Shown one piece after another: positions 10,086-20,956 of a stretch of 64,000 nucleotides of DNA. Under the pieces are notes generated by a model. The model did not search any database, had not been told where the DNA came from, and saw nothing but the letters and a program-made list of their open reading frames with translations. This stretch comes from Dipteris shenzhenensis. Lineage: Eukaryota; Polypodiophyta; Polypodiopsida; Gleicheniales. A program made the translations under genes and the position numbers. The stretch lies in assembly GCA_047967505.1 (NCBI GenBank), contig CM106539.1; one strand, 5' to 3'. Each line of letters starts with the position of its first letter. Within the stretch, counting starts at the first letter, position 1.

Positions 10086-11171
10086 AACAGTGTCTAGGAG
10101 GTAGTTGCCAGCATTATAGCATGGTACATCTGGGTAGCTCATTGCAGCCTAGTGATGGGCAAGCACCATGTTCCACCACCGCCAATCTAATTGCCATCTG
10201 GCAAGATATCATCTACACCGGGTATATACTATGAGCTAGATGGGGGTGCGGGCGTCAGGATCGAGAGCGACCATCGAAAGGCGAAAGCATTTCTGCAAGG
10301 CTTGGCCTACAGGCATATTTTACTTATTCACACAACGTGCTTTCTCCAAGCCACATACAAGATCCTACAAGGTGCTTCCTACCTGTAGAACATTCAACAT
10401 GCCAATTCAACCAATCCAAGTTGTAATTGCCATGTGCATGCATTCAGTGTGCACACGTATTTGCGTGTTCAACATCCATACGATCATTTATCAAAACCAA
10501 TTGGAAGTTTAAGGAGTGTTCACCACTCTCTTCTAGCCCATACAGCTGCTCATGACTAATTTTGTGGCCTACAAGGCCTTTCCAGCCCTCCTCACCGACC
10601 CCTTGGGGCTTCCCTTAGGGCCCAATTCCCGTCAAACCCCTTCGGGCTGCCTTTCAACAGCCAAGGAGATTTCTTAGGAGGCTTGTAGGCTACAAGACCC
10701 TCCTTTTTCCCTCCTTCATCCCTTTTTCCCTACTACACTTTTTCCATCCCATCCCCCCCGCCCCCTCTTTTCATCCTTCCCTTTGCCTTGAAATCAAGAG
10801 GCAACCACTTGTTCTCAAAAGAGAGGCTCACATTCACAATGCACTCGACACCCAACTTCCCGTGCTAGAGAGGACAACAAATATTGCAAAATGTTATCCT
10901 TTCTCTTCATGATCAGTGGTGGAGCATATTGTTGACCTGACTCCCACTCCAAGTTCAAGATTTGGACCAAGCGAGATCATAGCTTTTTCCATACGTTACC
11001 ATACGCATGCGTCATACAAGTACGGAAGTATGATTGAAGTATGGTTCAGCCCCTGGGGCTGAATCATACGTGACCCTAATTTTACCCCAAAAAAACAAGG
11101 AAAATATACAAAACTTTCAACTTCAAACTTTTATTAATTTTAAAGTCATGAATCATGAATCATGATTCATA
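10086..11171. other. No recognised gene; short palindromes
   Basis: About 1.1 kb without coding homology. Near 10564-10710, ggcctacaaggcc and ggcttgtaggctacaag form partial inverted repeats, followed by a C/T-rich tract. Confidence 0.5.
11039..11069. repeat. 31-nt near-perfect palindrome
   Basis: gtatggttcagcccc and ggggctgaatcatac are 15-nt inverted arms with one mismatch around a single T. Further catacg/cgtatg copies lie just upstream (10990-11035). Confidence 0.85.
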
Positions 11172-12217
11172 GGGGGGTTGCAGGAATTTAGTATCGCAGT
11201 GGAGACCGATCACTTTGTTGGGCACTTTGTACAAAATCCTACCAAAAGCAATCAGCCTCTGCAGCCCTTTCTTCCAAATCTTATACACAGACAGGTTTTG
11301 TGCATGGCAGGAGCATCTTTGATAATATCTTCTCATTCTGGGAGGCTTCTGCATGGGCCATACATAATGGCTATAGGCTTGCCATTCTACTCCTAGACTT
11401 TGAGAAAGCTTATGATAGAGCAGACTGAGGTTTTCTAGAGGGTACCCTCTCTCGCTTTGGATTCACAAATGCATGGATCAGAGGGGTGTCAGCTCTCTAC
11501 AAATCAGCCCATAACCAGGTTCTCATTGGTGGAGTCAAGGAAGACAGATTTCAGATTAACAGATCGGTCCGTTCAGGGATACCCATTAACCCCCTTTCCC
11601 TTTTTATTTGTGGCTGAAGCTATGATCTACTACCTTAGAGCTCAAGTTGATATTATAGGGTTGAGTTTTCCGTTGAGGCAGCAGGATAAGCTTTTGGATA
11701 GTGAGTTAGCAGATGATACGGCTGTTTTTCTAGATGCCACACCACATACACTCACCTCTTTCATAATAGCCTTGCATTTGTTTTGCACTGCAGCAGGGGC
11801 CCATATTAATTGGAACAAATACAATGGCTTTTGGATTAGTGATGAGGACACTCCAGACTAGGCGACTAAGATAGGGTTCACTTGGATTCATAGGGGTGCT
11901 TCCATCAGGTACTTAGGATGCCAGGTTGGGGTGGGCATCTCTCCAGCATAGTAGTTTGCTCCAGTGTTGGAGAGCATCAGGAGGAAACTCGTTTTTTGGA
12001 GTTCCGCCAGACTTGACCTTCCATCCAAAGTAGTGGTTGTGAACCAAGTACTATTGGCTACTGCCTGGTTCGTTTGCTCGTGTTGGTGCAGAACTAGAGG
12101 TTGCATATGTCAGCTCATGAGACCTTCAAGAACTTTCTCTGGAGTGGGTTACATAGCACCTCAGATGTTATAGCAAGGGAGACCCTCTTTCTCCCCACTC
12201 GGGAAGGACGTCTCAAT
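11172..12217 (+). pseudogene. LINE-B reverse transcriptase fragment
   Basis: Across several frames the translation matches the better copy at 16670-17106: GGCRNLVSQWRPITLL, FEKAYDRAD and RSVRQG-like segments. Here it extends further, to the catalytic region ELADDTAVFLDATPHTLTSF (the usual F/Y-A-D-D as LADD), then IRYLGCQVG and ARLDLPSKVVVVNQVLLATA. Many stops and shifts are present. It starts at the PKGG block and is interrupted at 12218 by the poly(T) end of an opposite-strand LINE-B copy. Confidence 0.8.
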
Positions 12218-12220
12218 ATT

Positions 12221-13440
12221 ATTATTTTTTTTCAAGAAAATTACTTCATTAAGTATGAATGAACCGCGAGAGCAAGTTGAAATGCGAGAGTACATTATGC
12301 AATGCATAAGATAAAAAACAGCTCAAAATGAGCTAATAAAGAACCAAGGCGAAGGCTGAAAATGCCATCTCAACCCTGAGGGAGACTCAGAGAAGAAAGT
12401 ACATCCTCTCCAAACTCTGAAAAAAGTAACTCTCCTGGCAGTGACTGCTCTGAAGGATCCTTGCATGCTCGTTCAAATGGCCATCAGAGTGTGTACTGTG
12501 TCGGTCCAAATACTGGCCATAGCCTGGGAAGGGTGAATCTAGATACCCTCCATCGCCTCTATACATCTGGCTCTCCAAATATGCCAAGCTGCAATGCTAG
12601 CCAAAATCTCCCAAGACGTGTCCACTGAGGCATGAGCAGCTCTGAAAGGAGTGAAGGGAACATCCTGGAGGGAACAAGACTCCACTAAGTGTCGCCGTAC
12701 AATGAGAGCTGGATCTGGATCATGTCCCTCGAAAAACACCTGAGGGCCAGTAAGAGATAACCAAGCCATTGAACCCCAGGTCATACAAAAAGGTGCTATA
12801 TGAAAGATGCTGAAAATCCTAGCAGCACCTTTCCAGATCGTCCTCGCCTGTCTACACTCCCAAAGGCCATGTTGTACTGACTCAACTGCCATGTGACAAC
12901 GAGGACAAGTAGGGTCATCCCCGAACTTGGATCTCCACAGGTTCACTGCAATCCCTCCATGAATAGAAAGCCAAAATAAAAGAGTGATCTTTCTATTCCT
13001 GAGGGATTTCCAGAGCCTACACCAAAAGTTCTTCCGCACAACTGTGGAAATCTAAAAACTATCCCAATGTGGTGCTCTGGAGGGCCTCCAACCTCTACTA
13101 CTGAGCTGAAACCTCCGGGCATTTCTAACTGTGTAGCGAAAGAAGGGAAGCTCTTCTCTCGGTGCCCCTCATCAATCCATTCCCACTCCCTTGGGTAACG
13201 GGTCCCACTACAAGAAGCTAATAGGGGAACCACCATACAACCAGAGTCTCCAAGACCCCAACGCAAGGAGAATAGGATCAGGGTCAAGATACCACTGTGA
13301 GGCCCTACCCCACTCCATGAAACCTGCAATCCTGACAGGCTGAAATGCAACCTCCAAAAGAGTATCATCAGAAGATCTGATAAGTCTGCCCCCCGACTGA
13401 ACATCAAAGACAAGGGTAATGACCTATCGGGACAGGTATG
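12221..13440 (-). mobile_element. 5'-truncated LINE-B copy with poly(A) tail
   Basis: Frames at 12943-13443 and 12539-13039 encode the C-terminal third of LINE-B ORF2: a connecting region, FWLSIHGGIAVNLWRSKFG, the zf-RVT finger C-x2-C-x8-H-x4-C (CPRCHMAVESVQHGLWEC), and HASVDTSWEILASIAAWHIW. A frameshift separates the two pieces. The 3' UTR ends with tacttaatgaagtaattttc and poly(A) (T-run at 12224-12233). It is inserted next to a plus-strand LINE-B RT relic. Confidence 0.85.
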
Positions 13441-13443
13441 CAT

Positions 13444-14130
13444 GGGCTAAAAGATCGCTTCATATGGCTCAGCGCATCATAGATGACAGCTTCATTCAGA
13501 TGGGTGCCTTCCTCTTCAATACTGCGGGTTAGGTTTGCAAGCTTCTGTCACAAAAGCAACACCTCCACTTGGAACATGAAAAGAAGGTAGCCAACATGCA
13601 TAAAGAATGGATACAACATTATAGGTGAAAGAAGCGGAGTGGGGAACCACTCTACAGGCAAGGGAGGCTGTGTGGAAAGCTTAGTAGGACGAGTTTCAAC
13701 AGTGTCTTGGAGCGAAAGAGGTAGAGTGGGTGGGCAGCCAACATGAAGGTTTTGGAGAACAGTCATTCAGCCCAGCAGGCTGAGATCCAGAGGGAGCTTG
13801 CAGCCCTACAGGACAAGTACACCTCAATGGCAGAGGACAAGCATACTATTGATCAATAGGTGGAGGTGTTGCAGAGTCAGATGAAGCAGATTCTCGAGGA
13901 GAAGGACCATCTCGAAGTTTCAAATTCCAAGTTGCAAGACGACTTCCATGGGCTGCAAACTGAAAATTCTGCTCTCAAATCTAAATATGATCATTACAGG
14001 TCTGGGTACCACCGATATAAATCCAAATACGAGAACATCCGCAACCTCATGGACACAGTTGAGGAGGAGGCGAAGACCACCCCCGGAACATCAACACACC
14101 CACCACACCATCCTCCTCCCCCTCCGTGAC
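13444..14130 (+). pseudogene. Coiled-coil protein remnant, unrecognised
   Basis: Through several stops one frame reads a Gln/Glu-rich coiled coil: QQAEIQRELAALQDKYTSMA, VEVLQSQMKQILEEKDHLEV and KLQDDFHGLQTENSALKSKY, then YRSGYHRYKSKYENIRNLMD, ending in a His/Pro run. A polyadenylation-like aataaagg follows at 14219. I cannot name the family; it could be a structural protein of another retroelement or an old host pseudogene. Confidence 0.45.
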
Positions 14131-14230
14131 CTTCATCTAGCAAGCAGTAGCTCCTGGATCTTTCACTTGGCATTTCTTTTTCCCAGCTTTGTGCAGTTGG
14201 ATTCTGCAGTTCTCATGTAAATAAAGGAAT

Positions 14231-14304
14231 TTTGGAGTTGTATGGCCATGAGCCAGTTTTATTTCAGTTTTGGAGTTGTATGGCCATGAGCTAGTTGTAT
14301 TCCA
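14231..14304 (+). repeat. 37-bp tandem duplication
   Basis: tttggagttgtatggccatg agc is present at 14231 and 14268 with similar following sequence. Confidence 0.8.
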
Positions 14305-14312
14305 GTTTTGGT

Positions 14313-14650
14313 CACCCTTCCATGTTCACCTCTCTGTCACCCCTGTTCACCTCTCTGTCACCCCTGTTCACCTCTCTTGTCATCCCTGTTCACCCTTGTT
14401 CACCTCTCTGTCACCCTTGTTCAGCTCTCTGTCACCTCTCTGTCACCTTTGTGACACCCCTATGCTCACCCCTATAATCATCCCTAGTTCACCCATGTTC
14501 ACCTCTAGGTCACCTCTGTTCACCCCTAGTTCACCTACGTTCACTCCTATGTCACCCATGTTCACTCCTATGTCACCTTCCCATGTTCACCTCTCTGTCA
14601 CCCATGTTCACCTCTAGGTCACCCCTGTTCACCCCTAGTTCACCTATGTT
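14313..14650 (+). repeat. Minisatellite of ttcacctctctgtcacccc units
   Basis: About 15 degenerate copies of a 19-21-bp unit (gttcacc, ctctgtcaccc; variants ctaggtcaccc and cctatgtcaccc) in direct array. The reading frame at 14270-14617 is the repeat itself. Confidence 0.9.
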
Positions 14651-14716
14651 CATTCTTGATGTTGGGCCAGATAAGAGGAGATTCCAGTCGGACCAGTCCC
14701 TCTTGTTATAGGAAGG

Positions 14717-14875
14717 ATGAATGTTGCTGCAGCTTCAAGCAGCTCCAGTAATTTGGAGTCCCATGGCAAGGCAGATGAGATTGACAGTGATGAGGATGAG
14801 GATGATGATGAGGAGAAGGATGGCACTGATATTGATGATGATGAGGATGAGGCACATGATGAGGATGCACCTTGA
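14717..14875 (+). CDS. Small acidic Asp/Glu-repeat ORF
   Basis: A 52-codon frame starts MNVAAASSSSSNLESHGK and ends in a run of D and E (SDEDEDDDEEKDG, DIDDDEDEAHDEDAP). It may be the acidic tail of a larger decayed protein, possibly of a transposable element. No domain is visible and expression is unproven. Confidence 0.25.
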   Translation: MNVAAASSSSSNLESHGKADEIDSDEDEDDDEEKDGTDIDDDEDEAHDEDAP

Positions 14876-15127
14876 GGCTTGAGCCTCATCAGTTGTGATG
14901 GATTTCAGTTTAGTTTCCTAGCTGTGGCAGCCTGCAGGCTGGCAGCCTTTTTCAGTTTGTTATATGATGTTTTCCAGCTTGTCTTTGATTTGTACGTACC
15001 TACAACCTACAAGCTTCTTTCACTTTTCTAGTATCTACTACCTACCTTTGATGATTGATCATGATGTTTTGGTGTCTACCACTATGTATCGGATGACAAA
15101 ATCCAGTACCTGGACTCTTCCATGAAT

Positions 15128-15328
15128 CATGATTTTTTTTTTTGCAAAAAGATGACATCATTAAGTATGAAAGAAAGCCGCAAGACCAAGCCCAAATGTG
15201 GGAGTACATCATGACATTCATGAAAGAAAAAACAGCTAACAATAATCCAAGGTGGAGGCTGGAAATGCCACCTCAACCCTGAAATAGTCTCAGAGAAAAA
15301 ATGAGATTCTCTCCAAACTCTAAAAAAG
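15128..15328 (-). mobile_element. LINE-B 3' terminus, sense half of an inverted insertion
   Basis: A T-run followed by catcattaagtatgaaagaa and the shared tccaaggtggaggctg block is the LINE-B 3' UTR and poly(A) tail on the minus strand. At 15329 it joins plus-strand LINE-B endonuclease sequence, so the two halves have opposite orientation. Confidence 0.8.
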
Positions 15329-16067
15329 GTATCGCCTTGGGCACTAGGGGATGTACTTGGACACGGGATCATAGTCCCTTCCAGAGCTCAGTGGATTATA
15401 CTTATATTGGTGGGCATAAGGTTGGTCTTCTAAACCTTTATGCACCCAATTCTAGAGGGGATCGTGTTCTTTTTTGGAAGAAACTGCTCTCTTGGTCACA
15501 TATTGCAAATGCTTGGATTATGGGGGGCGATTTCAACATGGTTGAAATGCCCTTAGACAAAAGGGGTGGTAGGGAAGGTGGCACTCACTCCCTAGAGAGA
15601 GCAGCGTTGCCTTCCTTTTTCAATACAGTGGCAAGGATGCTTGGCACGATGATGCTTTTCACACTCAACCACATTCTCTCCTGTTTTCTTGGTCGAACAG
15701 TAGATTGCAGATGCCTATACATGCACGGATTGACAGATTTTATGTGGATGATTGGACTCTTGACAGAGGTTGTACTATTTGCATTGCAGCTGGGGTGTCC
15801 ACTTCGGATCATTTTCCAATGGTTTTGATGGTCTCAGATCCCCATGTGAGGCGCCGCTCTGCCAATGTTAGGATTCCATATTACTTTTATGCAGAGGAGG
15901 GCCTTACAGAGATAGTGTTGAGGACTTGGGTATCTCATTTACAGGATGGGCAGCTTTCTCCTTCACACTTAGCCGCAGCCCTCTCTGATATTAGTGACTT
16001 TTATATTTCAGTTACTCGTATCAGGAGGGGTGGGATCCTCAAGCATGAGATAGGTATCCGCCAGTAG
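15329..16067 (+). pseudogene. LINE-B endonuclease domain, inverted 5' half
   Basis: The translation reads GHKVGLLNLYAPNSRGDRVL, then IMGGDFNMVEMPLDKRGG (catalytic GDFN), ARIDRFYVDDWTLDRG and STSDHFPMVL (the SDH end motif). This is the order of an apurinic-type (EEP) endonuclease, lacking its N-terminal start. A shift near 15700 splits it into two frames (15301-15828 and 15705-16067). Confidence 0.85.
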
Positions 16068-16331
16068 TTGGCTGCCCTCGAGAGGAAGGAGCAGAAGAGG
16101 CCTACAGACGCTTGGATTCAGAAGTGCCTTGCTGCAGCAAGGGCTTAGCAACAGTCACTCTTAGATCAAAGAGCAGACTATACCTTTCATGCCAGAGAGT
16201 CATTTTGGACTCAGACGGGAGGTAGGGTCAACAAGTAGTTCTTCTCTACTCTTGGTCCCAGACAAAGTAGGGAGAGCATCTCACAGCTTGTTGACTCAGG
16301 CGGAGTTCTTCAAACACATCCAGATGCCATC

Positions 16332-17106
16332 TTGCAGGTTGCCACCGGTTTCTATGCATCCCTTCTTACAGCAGATCCTGACACTCAGGCCACAGATGAT
16401 GCTAGAGTGGTTATTTGGCGACACTTACCTCGATTGGTGACAGGGGATATGACTGTTTCACTTGATGCACCCTTCACCAATGTAGAGTTCAGGACTGCTC
16501 TTTCTGGCATTCACAAGGGCAAGTGTCCTGGTTCAGATGGACTTACCCCCTTATTTTTAATTACTTTTTGGGATCAGATTGGGGATTACATTACCTCAGC
16601 CCTGCAGGGTGTATGGGACTCGGGTGAGATGCCAGACTCACTTATGGAGGGTCTCATTCATTTGATTCCGAAAGGGGGTTGCAGGAATTTAGTGTCTCAA
16701 TGGAGACTGATTACGTTGTTGGTTACCTTGTATAAAATCCTAGCTAAAGCTATCAGCCTTCGTCTGCAGCGCTTTCTACCAGATCTTATCCATGATACGC
16801 AGACGGGTTTTGTGCATGGCAGGAGCATCTTTGATAACATCTTCTCATTTTGGGAGGCTTCGGATTGGGCCATGCATAATGGCCACAGGCTGGCCATCCT
16901 ACTCTTGGACTTTGAGAAAGCTTATGACAGGGTAGACTGGGGCTTTCTGGAGGGCACACTTACTCGTTTTGGCTTCTCAAATGCATGGATTAGAGGGGTG
17001 TCAGCCCTCTACAGATCAGCCCATAGCCAGGTTCTTATTGGTGGAGTCAAGGGAGACATGTTTGAGATTACCAGATCAGTCCGTCAGGGATGCTCCTTAG
17101 CCCCAT
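16332..17106 (+). CDS. LINE-B reverse transcriptase, N-terminal half
   Basis: The frame carries RT motifs in order: KGKCPGSDGLTPLFL, IHLIPKGG, WRLITLLVTLYKILAKAISL, TGFVHGRSIFDNI, AILLLDFEKAYDRVDWGFL and SVRQGCSLAPFF. The YADD block, thumb and zinc region are missing because it breaks at 17106 into a tandem repeat. With 15128-15328 it forms one LINE-B insertion whose 5' half is inverted. Confidence 0.88.
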
Positions 17107-17290
17107 TTTTCTTGGACATGACTTGACAATACATGACTTGGACATGACTTGGCAGTACATGACTTGGACATGACTAGGACATGACTTGGCAGTACATGAC
17201 TTGTACAAGACTTTGGACATGACTTGGTAGTACATGACTTGTACAAGACCTGGACATGACTTGGATATGACGGGAGCAGTACATGACTGA
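17107..17290 (+). repeat. Tandem repeat of catgacttgg units
   Basis: Nested copies of acatgacttggacatgactt and ggcagtacatgactt (unit about 26 bp, roughly 7 copies) begin exactly where the LINE-B RT frame breaks. Confidence 0.85.
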
Positions 17291-17316
17291 AGAGTACCAA
17301 ACCTCACAGGGGTACA

Positions 17317-17402
17317 CCTGTTGGTGCACATGGGAAGTAGTCTAGCAGAGTGCACATGTGCACATGTGGTACCTGTTGGTGCACATGGGAAGCAGTCCAA
17401 CA
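17317..17402 (+). repeat. 54-bp direct repeat
   Basis: acctgttggtgcacatggga followed by agcagtccaacag occurs at about 17317 and 17371, separated by gcacatgtgcacatgtgg. Confidence 0.8.
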
Positions 17403-17405
17403 GTT

Positions 17406-18236
17406 AAGAGGTATAGGTAGTGCACCAATCCTCGCAACCAACTAGTGTCAAGAGCACATGGAAGAGACAGGAGTACACATGGAGCACGGGATTCACTGAC
17501 TCAGAACAGGCTAGAGTGTTGCAGAAGCCATCAAGGACGAAGCGGCTGACAAATGGCGGAATGGCTAAGGATGCAGGAAGACATCCAATAGGAAGGAGGG
17601 AAGGAGATTTGCAACGGAAGGGGAGCAGATGAGGAGAAGGTGAAGAGGGGGAAATGGGAAAAGGGGGGGGACGATCTAGTGGAGGCAGAGGGCGTGAGTA
17701 AGGGAGTGAGAGGCTAGAGTCAAGAGCTCACCTCATGTGTATCTTCTTCGGGCGTATCAGTCATCATCTGGTGTAAATCTCATGAGTATATGATTCATTC
17801 CTTCTAATGAAATATGCGACTTCCCATCTCTGCTCGCTTCTCTAAGATCTCTTTCCGTTGTGTTCTCCTCCCCTCCTCTCCCTTCACCTGGTACAACGGA
17901 CCTTGTGTCATGTGGTTGGAGTTTTGCTATGTTCATGTCAAGGGTTGGCTTTTATGATGTTGTTCCGCTTTAGTCTTCTTCTTGCTCACATCACTCCTAC
18001 ACTTGCACCGCCCGCACATCGTTGACACCATCGATTAGCACTCGTCTACGCACCATCGGTGACACTCATGGCATGCCTTACTTGCTTCTCGCACCAGTGG
18101 CCTTAGGCGTTAGGTAATACTTCCGGAAGTGTTAGGAAACCCCCCCCCCCCCAAGTTTATGACGATCATGGTGGGACACTGCTGGTGTTGAGTGGCACAA
18201 GTGAAGTGGTGATCTAGGGTCCTAGAGAGAGGTCTT
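17406..18236. other. No recognised gene; likely 5' region of the Gypsy element
   Basis: A purine-rich part (17560-17720) is followed by pyrimidine-rich sequence leading to the gag frame at 18237. A run of C lies at 18139-18152. No LTR pair or primer site could be recognised with confidence. Confidence 0.4.
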
Positions 18237-19778
18237 ATGCGGAGTTGTTCTGAAACATTTGAAGGAGCTAGTGAGAGAACTAGGACGTACTTGAGGAGAG
18301 TGGAGAAAAGACTTCCGGCAAACCAAACTCGGTACAAGAAGCATTACGTGCGACGTAAGTTTGCGAAGTACTCAACTCGAGCACAAAGCGAACCCATTGG
18401 AGCAGTAGCCAGAGCAAGTAACTTCATCGACACTCTCATTGACTTGGATCAACAAGAACCCTGGTGGTTAGATCTGGACTCCCGAGAAGAAGAAGTGCAA
18501 AGCGGAGAACAGGTGAAAGAAGAGGCTACGAAGGACGAGGGCTCCTCAGGGACTCATCAAGGTCAAGGCAGCCCCTCTCCTCCTCTTGCAATGATGTCTT
18601 CATCAACCACCTCTTCTGCCGGAGTAGTGACTCCCTTTGCTCCCGACTCGACCTCTGTTGAACAAGCTGCTACCTCATCTGTTATGCATAGCTCCGGGTT
18701 TCTAGCTAATCTTTCTTCCACCTCTATCCCACTCGGGGGTACTTTTGCTCTGGCCACGCCTTTACCTGCCACGATAGTTTCATCTCCCTTTCCATCCACA
18801 CCGGTGCTGCCTTTTCCACCACCTCCTTCCTTCCCTACTGCGTACTCATCCATGACTTCAACTCCGCCCCTCTCTTTCCCAAATGCTCTCCCATTCTCTT
18901 TAACCCCCACATCTTCTATGTTCTCACCCTTTACCTCTGCAACACCGAGACCCTCCGCATATGCAATACTATCTGTGTACACTTCCTCTATGGCTACATT
19001 AGTAGTGACTTTCCCATTGTGGTCCTCCACAGGAGGTGTTGTCGGTGTGGTCTCCTCCTCTGGAGCACCCACACTTATTACGGCTCCATCGGGACTCCCT
19101 CCAACTCTTGCATCTGCTTCAGCCTCTCGGGTGGGGATGGCCGTTCTTAGTCCTGCAGACAGAGCTAGACTTCTCGAGCTACGCAATAAGGTCCACGGGA
19201 AGACTCAAAAGTTCAAAGGCCACCTGCATGAGGATGCGGAAGCTCATGTGAGGAAATTCCTCACAGCATGTAGAGCTAAAGGTGTGGAGAATGAGCATGC
19301 ATTCCTTCACATCTTTCCCTTGTCGTTGGAGGATGCCGCGGATATATGGTACAGTCAATTTCCCCTTGACCACTTCCAGACGTGGACAGACATAAGGGAA
19401 GAATTCTTACACACTTTCAAGTTGGAAAAATTTGAACACATGATTGTCCAAGAGCTATTTACTGATACCATGAAGCCTGGCGAAAGTATCTCGGAGATGT
19501 ACACAAGGATGAGGGTCCTGGCCGCGAAAATGTTTGTGCCACCCAATGGCGCCGTCATGAAGGGGTGGTTTTTGAAGGCTTTACCCTCCACCATTGCTAT
19601 AAGGCTGGTTGACAAACTCCCTGAGCATGCCTCACTACAAGACTTCCTGAGGGAAGCGGTGAAGATGGAACGGTCCCAGTTAAGTTTCACCTCAACAAGC
19701 GTATGTCATGATAAGTGGAGTAAGAAATCAGTAGGGTGGAAGGGCTGTGCAACAAAAAGTGGAAATACTAAAGAATAA
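18237..19778 (+). CDS. Ty3/Gypsy gag polyprotein
   Basis: This uninterrupted 513-codon frame has a basic N-terminus, a long Ser/Thr/Pro-rich region (about residues 110-290) and then a Retrotrans_gag domain at about 325-440. Markers are FKGHLHEDAEAHVRKFLTAC, LSLEDAADIWYSQFP, WTDIREEFLHTFK and MKPGESISEMYTRMRVLA. It would form the particle shell of a Gypsy element. No CCHC knuckle, protease or RT follows; at about 19790 the sequence turns into antisense LINE-A endonuclease. It is antisense to LIG4, inside its 14.8-kb intron. Confidence 0.85.
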   Translation: MRSCSETFEGASERTRTYLRRVEKRLPANQTRYKKHYVRRKFAKYSTRAQSEPIGAVARASNFIDTLIDLDQQEPWWLDLDSREEEVQSGEQVKEEATKDEGSSGTHQGQGSPSPPLAMMSSSTTSSAGVVTPFAPDSTSVEQAATSSVMHSSGFLANLSSTSIPLGGTFALATPLPATIVSSPFPSTPVLPFPPPPSFPTAYSSMTSTPPLSFPNALPFSLTPTSSMFSPFTSATPRPSAYAILSVYTSSMATLVVTFPLWSSTGGVVGVVSSSGAPTLITAPSGLPPTLASASASRVGMAVLSPADRARLLELRNKVHGKTQKFKGHLHEDAEAHVRKFLTACRAKGVENEHAFLHIFPLSLEDAADIWYSQFPLDHFQTWTDIREEFLHTFKLEKFEHMIVQELFTDTMKPGESISEMYTRMRVLAAKMFVPPNGAVMKGWFLKALPSTIAIRLVDKLPEHASLQDFLREAVKMERSQLSFTSTSVCHDKWSKKSVGWKGCATKSGNTKE

Positions 19779-19789
19779 TTAGGTATGAT

Positions 19790-20040
19790 CAACTTCTAGA
19801 GGCAAGGGTGCCACAGGAAAATCAGTAATGCGAGATGTGATCCCATGATGTAATCAACAATGCTATAGTGTCCCCCATGTGGAAAGCATGTGAGACCACC
19901 TAAGGCGGGCCATCTATCAAGACCATTATAAATAATAAGATCATGCATCCTGCCGAGATCCAATAGGGCCTTCCCATAAGATGTGACCGGATCTCGTCTG
20001 TCAGCCGAAACCCATAGCATACTTGCTCCCTCAAGGTCAA
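19790..20040 (-). pseudogene. LINE-A endonuclease fragment
   Basis: The minus strand reads VSADRRDPVTSYGKALLDLG, RMHDLIIYNGLDRWP and GLTCFPHGGHYSIVDYIMGS, collinear with 23560-23812. The S-x-V-D-Y block is the LINE endonuclease region. No other part of this copy is adjacent. Confidence 0.8.
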
Positions 20041-20405
20041 TTGGTCGGCCAACAGGCTAGGCTGGTCAGACAGCAAAGGGAGCGTAAATGCATCTCAGCC
20101 TCTTTGCATTTAAACCACTTTAATGGTTAGAACAGATGACAAATCTCACAGCAGTGAGCACTTTTATTTTTAAAGATTAAAAAAGAATAGGCAATAGCAA
20201 AGGGGCACTGCATCATGTAAGTGTTTCCTAGTATTAACTGTAAAGCTTTTGTATGCCCGCATACTTTTCGAAATTACAATACCCCTTAAGATGTTTCACA
20301 TTCAATCAGATTGTGCAGATACCTTGTTTATTTTGCTCAATCCTAGATCCTTGTTTTCATTCAATCCTCAATACAATGTCATTAAATTACATCCAATTTG
20401 TTCAC

Positions 20406-20477
20406 CTGTCAACTTTGATTTGCTGGAGGATGACATCAGCCATAGCCTCTTTATACTCCTGATGGTCAATAAAGCTC
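20406..20477 (-). CDS. LIG4: LIG4 exon between motifs I and III
   Basis: This 72-bp exon is isolated inside AT-rich DNA, with acceptor ttgtag and donor gtgaac. The leading G completes Arg from the previous exon. It then reads SFIDHQEYKEAMADVILQQI then KVD plus AG, which the next exon completes to Arg. The pattern F-D-H-x-E-Y followed by V-D-R matches the LIG4 segment before CILDGEM. Phases fit exactly across introns of 23.7 and 14.8 kb. Confidence 0.9.
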
Positions 20478-20956
20478 CTACAACCATACAGATGTTTATA
20501 ATTAGATACCACACAGAAAGATGAGAATATACATCATGATAGAAATTTAAGGAGACAAGGACATAATGATAAAAAACCCAAAGTCATAATTTGTTATGGT
20601 ACGCACAGACAAAACTGAAATGAGAGTCGAATGACACGCTTTAGTGATGTCCATACGAGACCCTCAAGGGTTATGGACTGCCAAATCTAATCATTCCAAA
20701 AGTTATTTTAGGGTACTTTCAGAGCTCTCTCAATTTCATATCTCCATCACCTTGCTTTGATTACAAAAAATGTGTATAATGGCAGTTATGTAGGTTGAAC
20801 CGATCTCATGCGATGCAGGTTCCCAATTGGTTGGCTGGCTGCTACTCTGAAGGTATACAAAAGGGTATTGGATAGATCAACAAGATCTTTGGTCAAAAGC
20901 ACTACCCTAATGGACAAAGAACAGTCCGTAAGGTTGGAGTCTAGAAAGGATACCGC

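Noticed and set aside
14270-14617. 115-codon frame
   Set aside because: It is the translation of the ttcacctctctgtcacccc array.
14313-14650. Regular repeats as a CRISPR-like array
   Set aside because: Units are contiguous without unique spacers and this is plant nuclear DNA.
18563-19186. 207-codon minus-strand frame
   Set aside because: Antisense shadow of the Ser/Thr/Pro-rich part of Gypsy gag.
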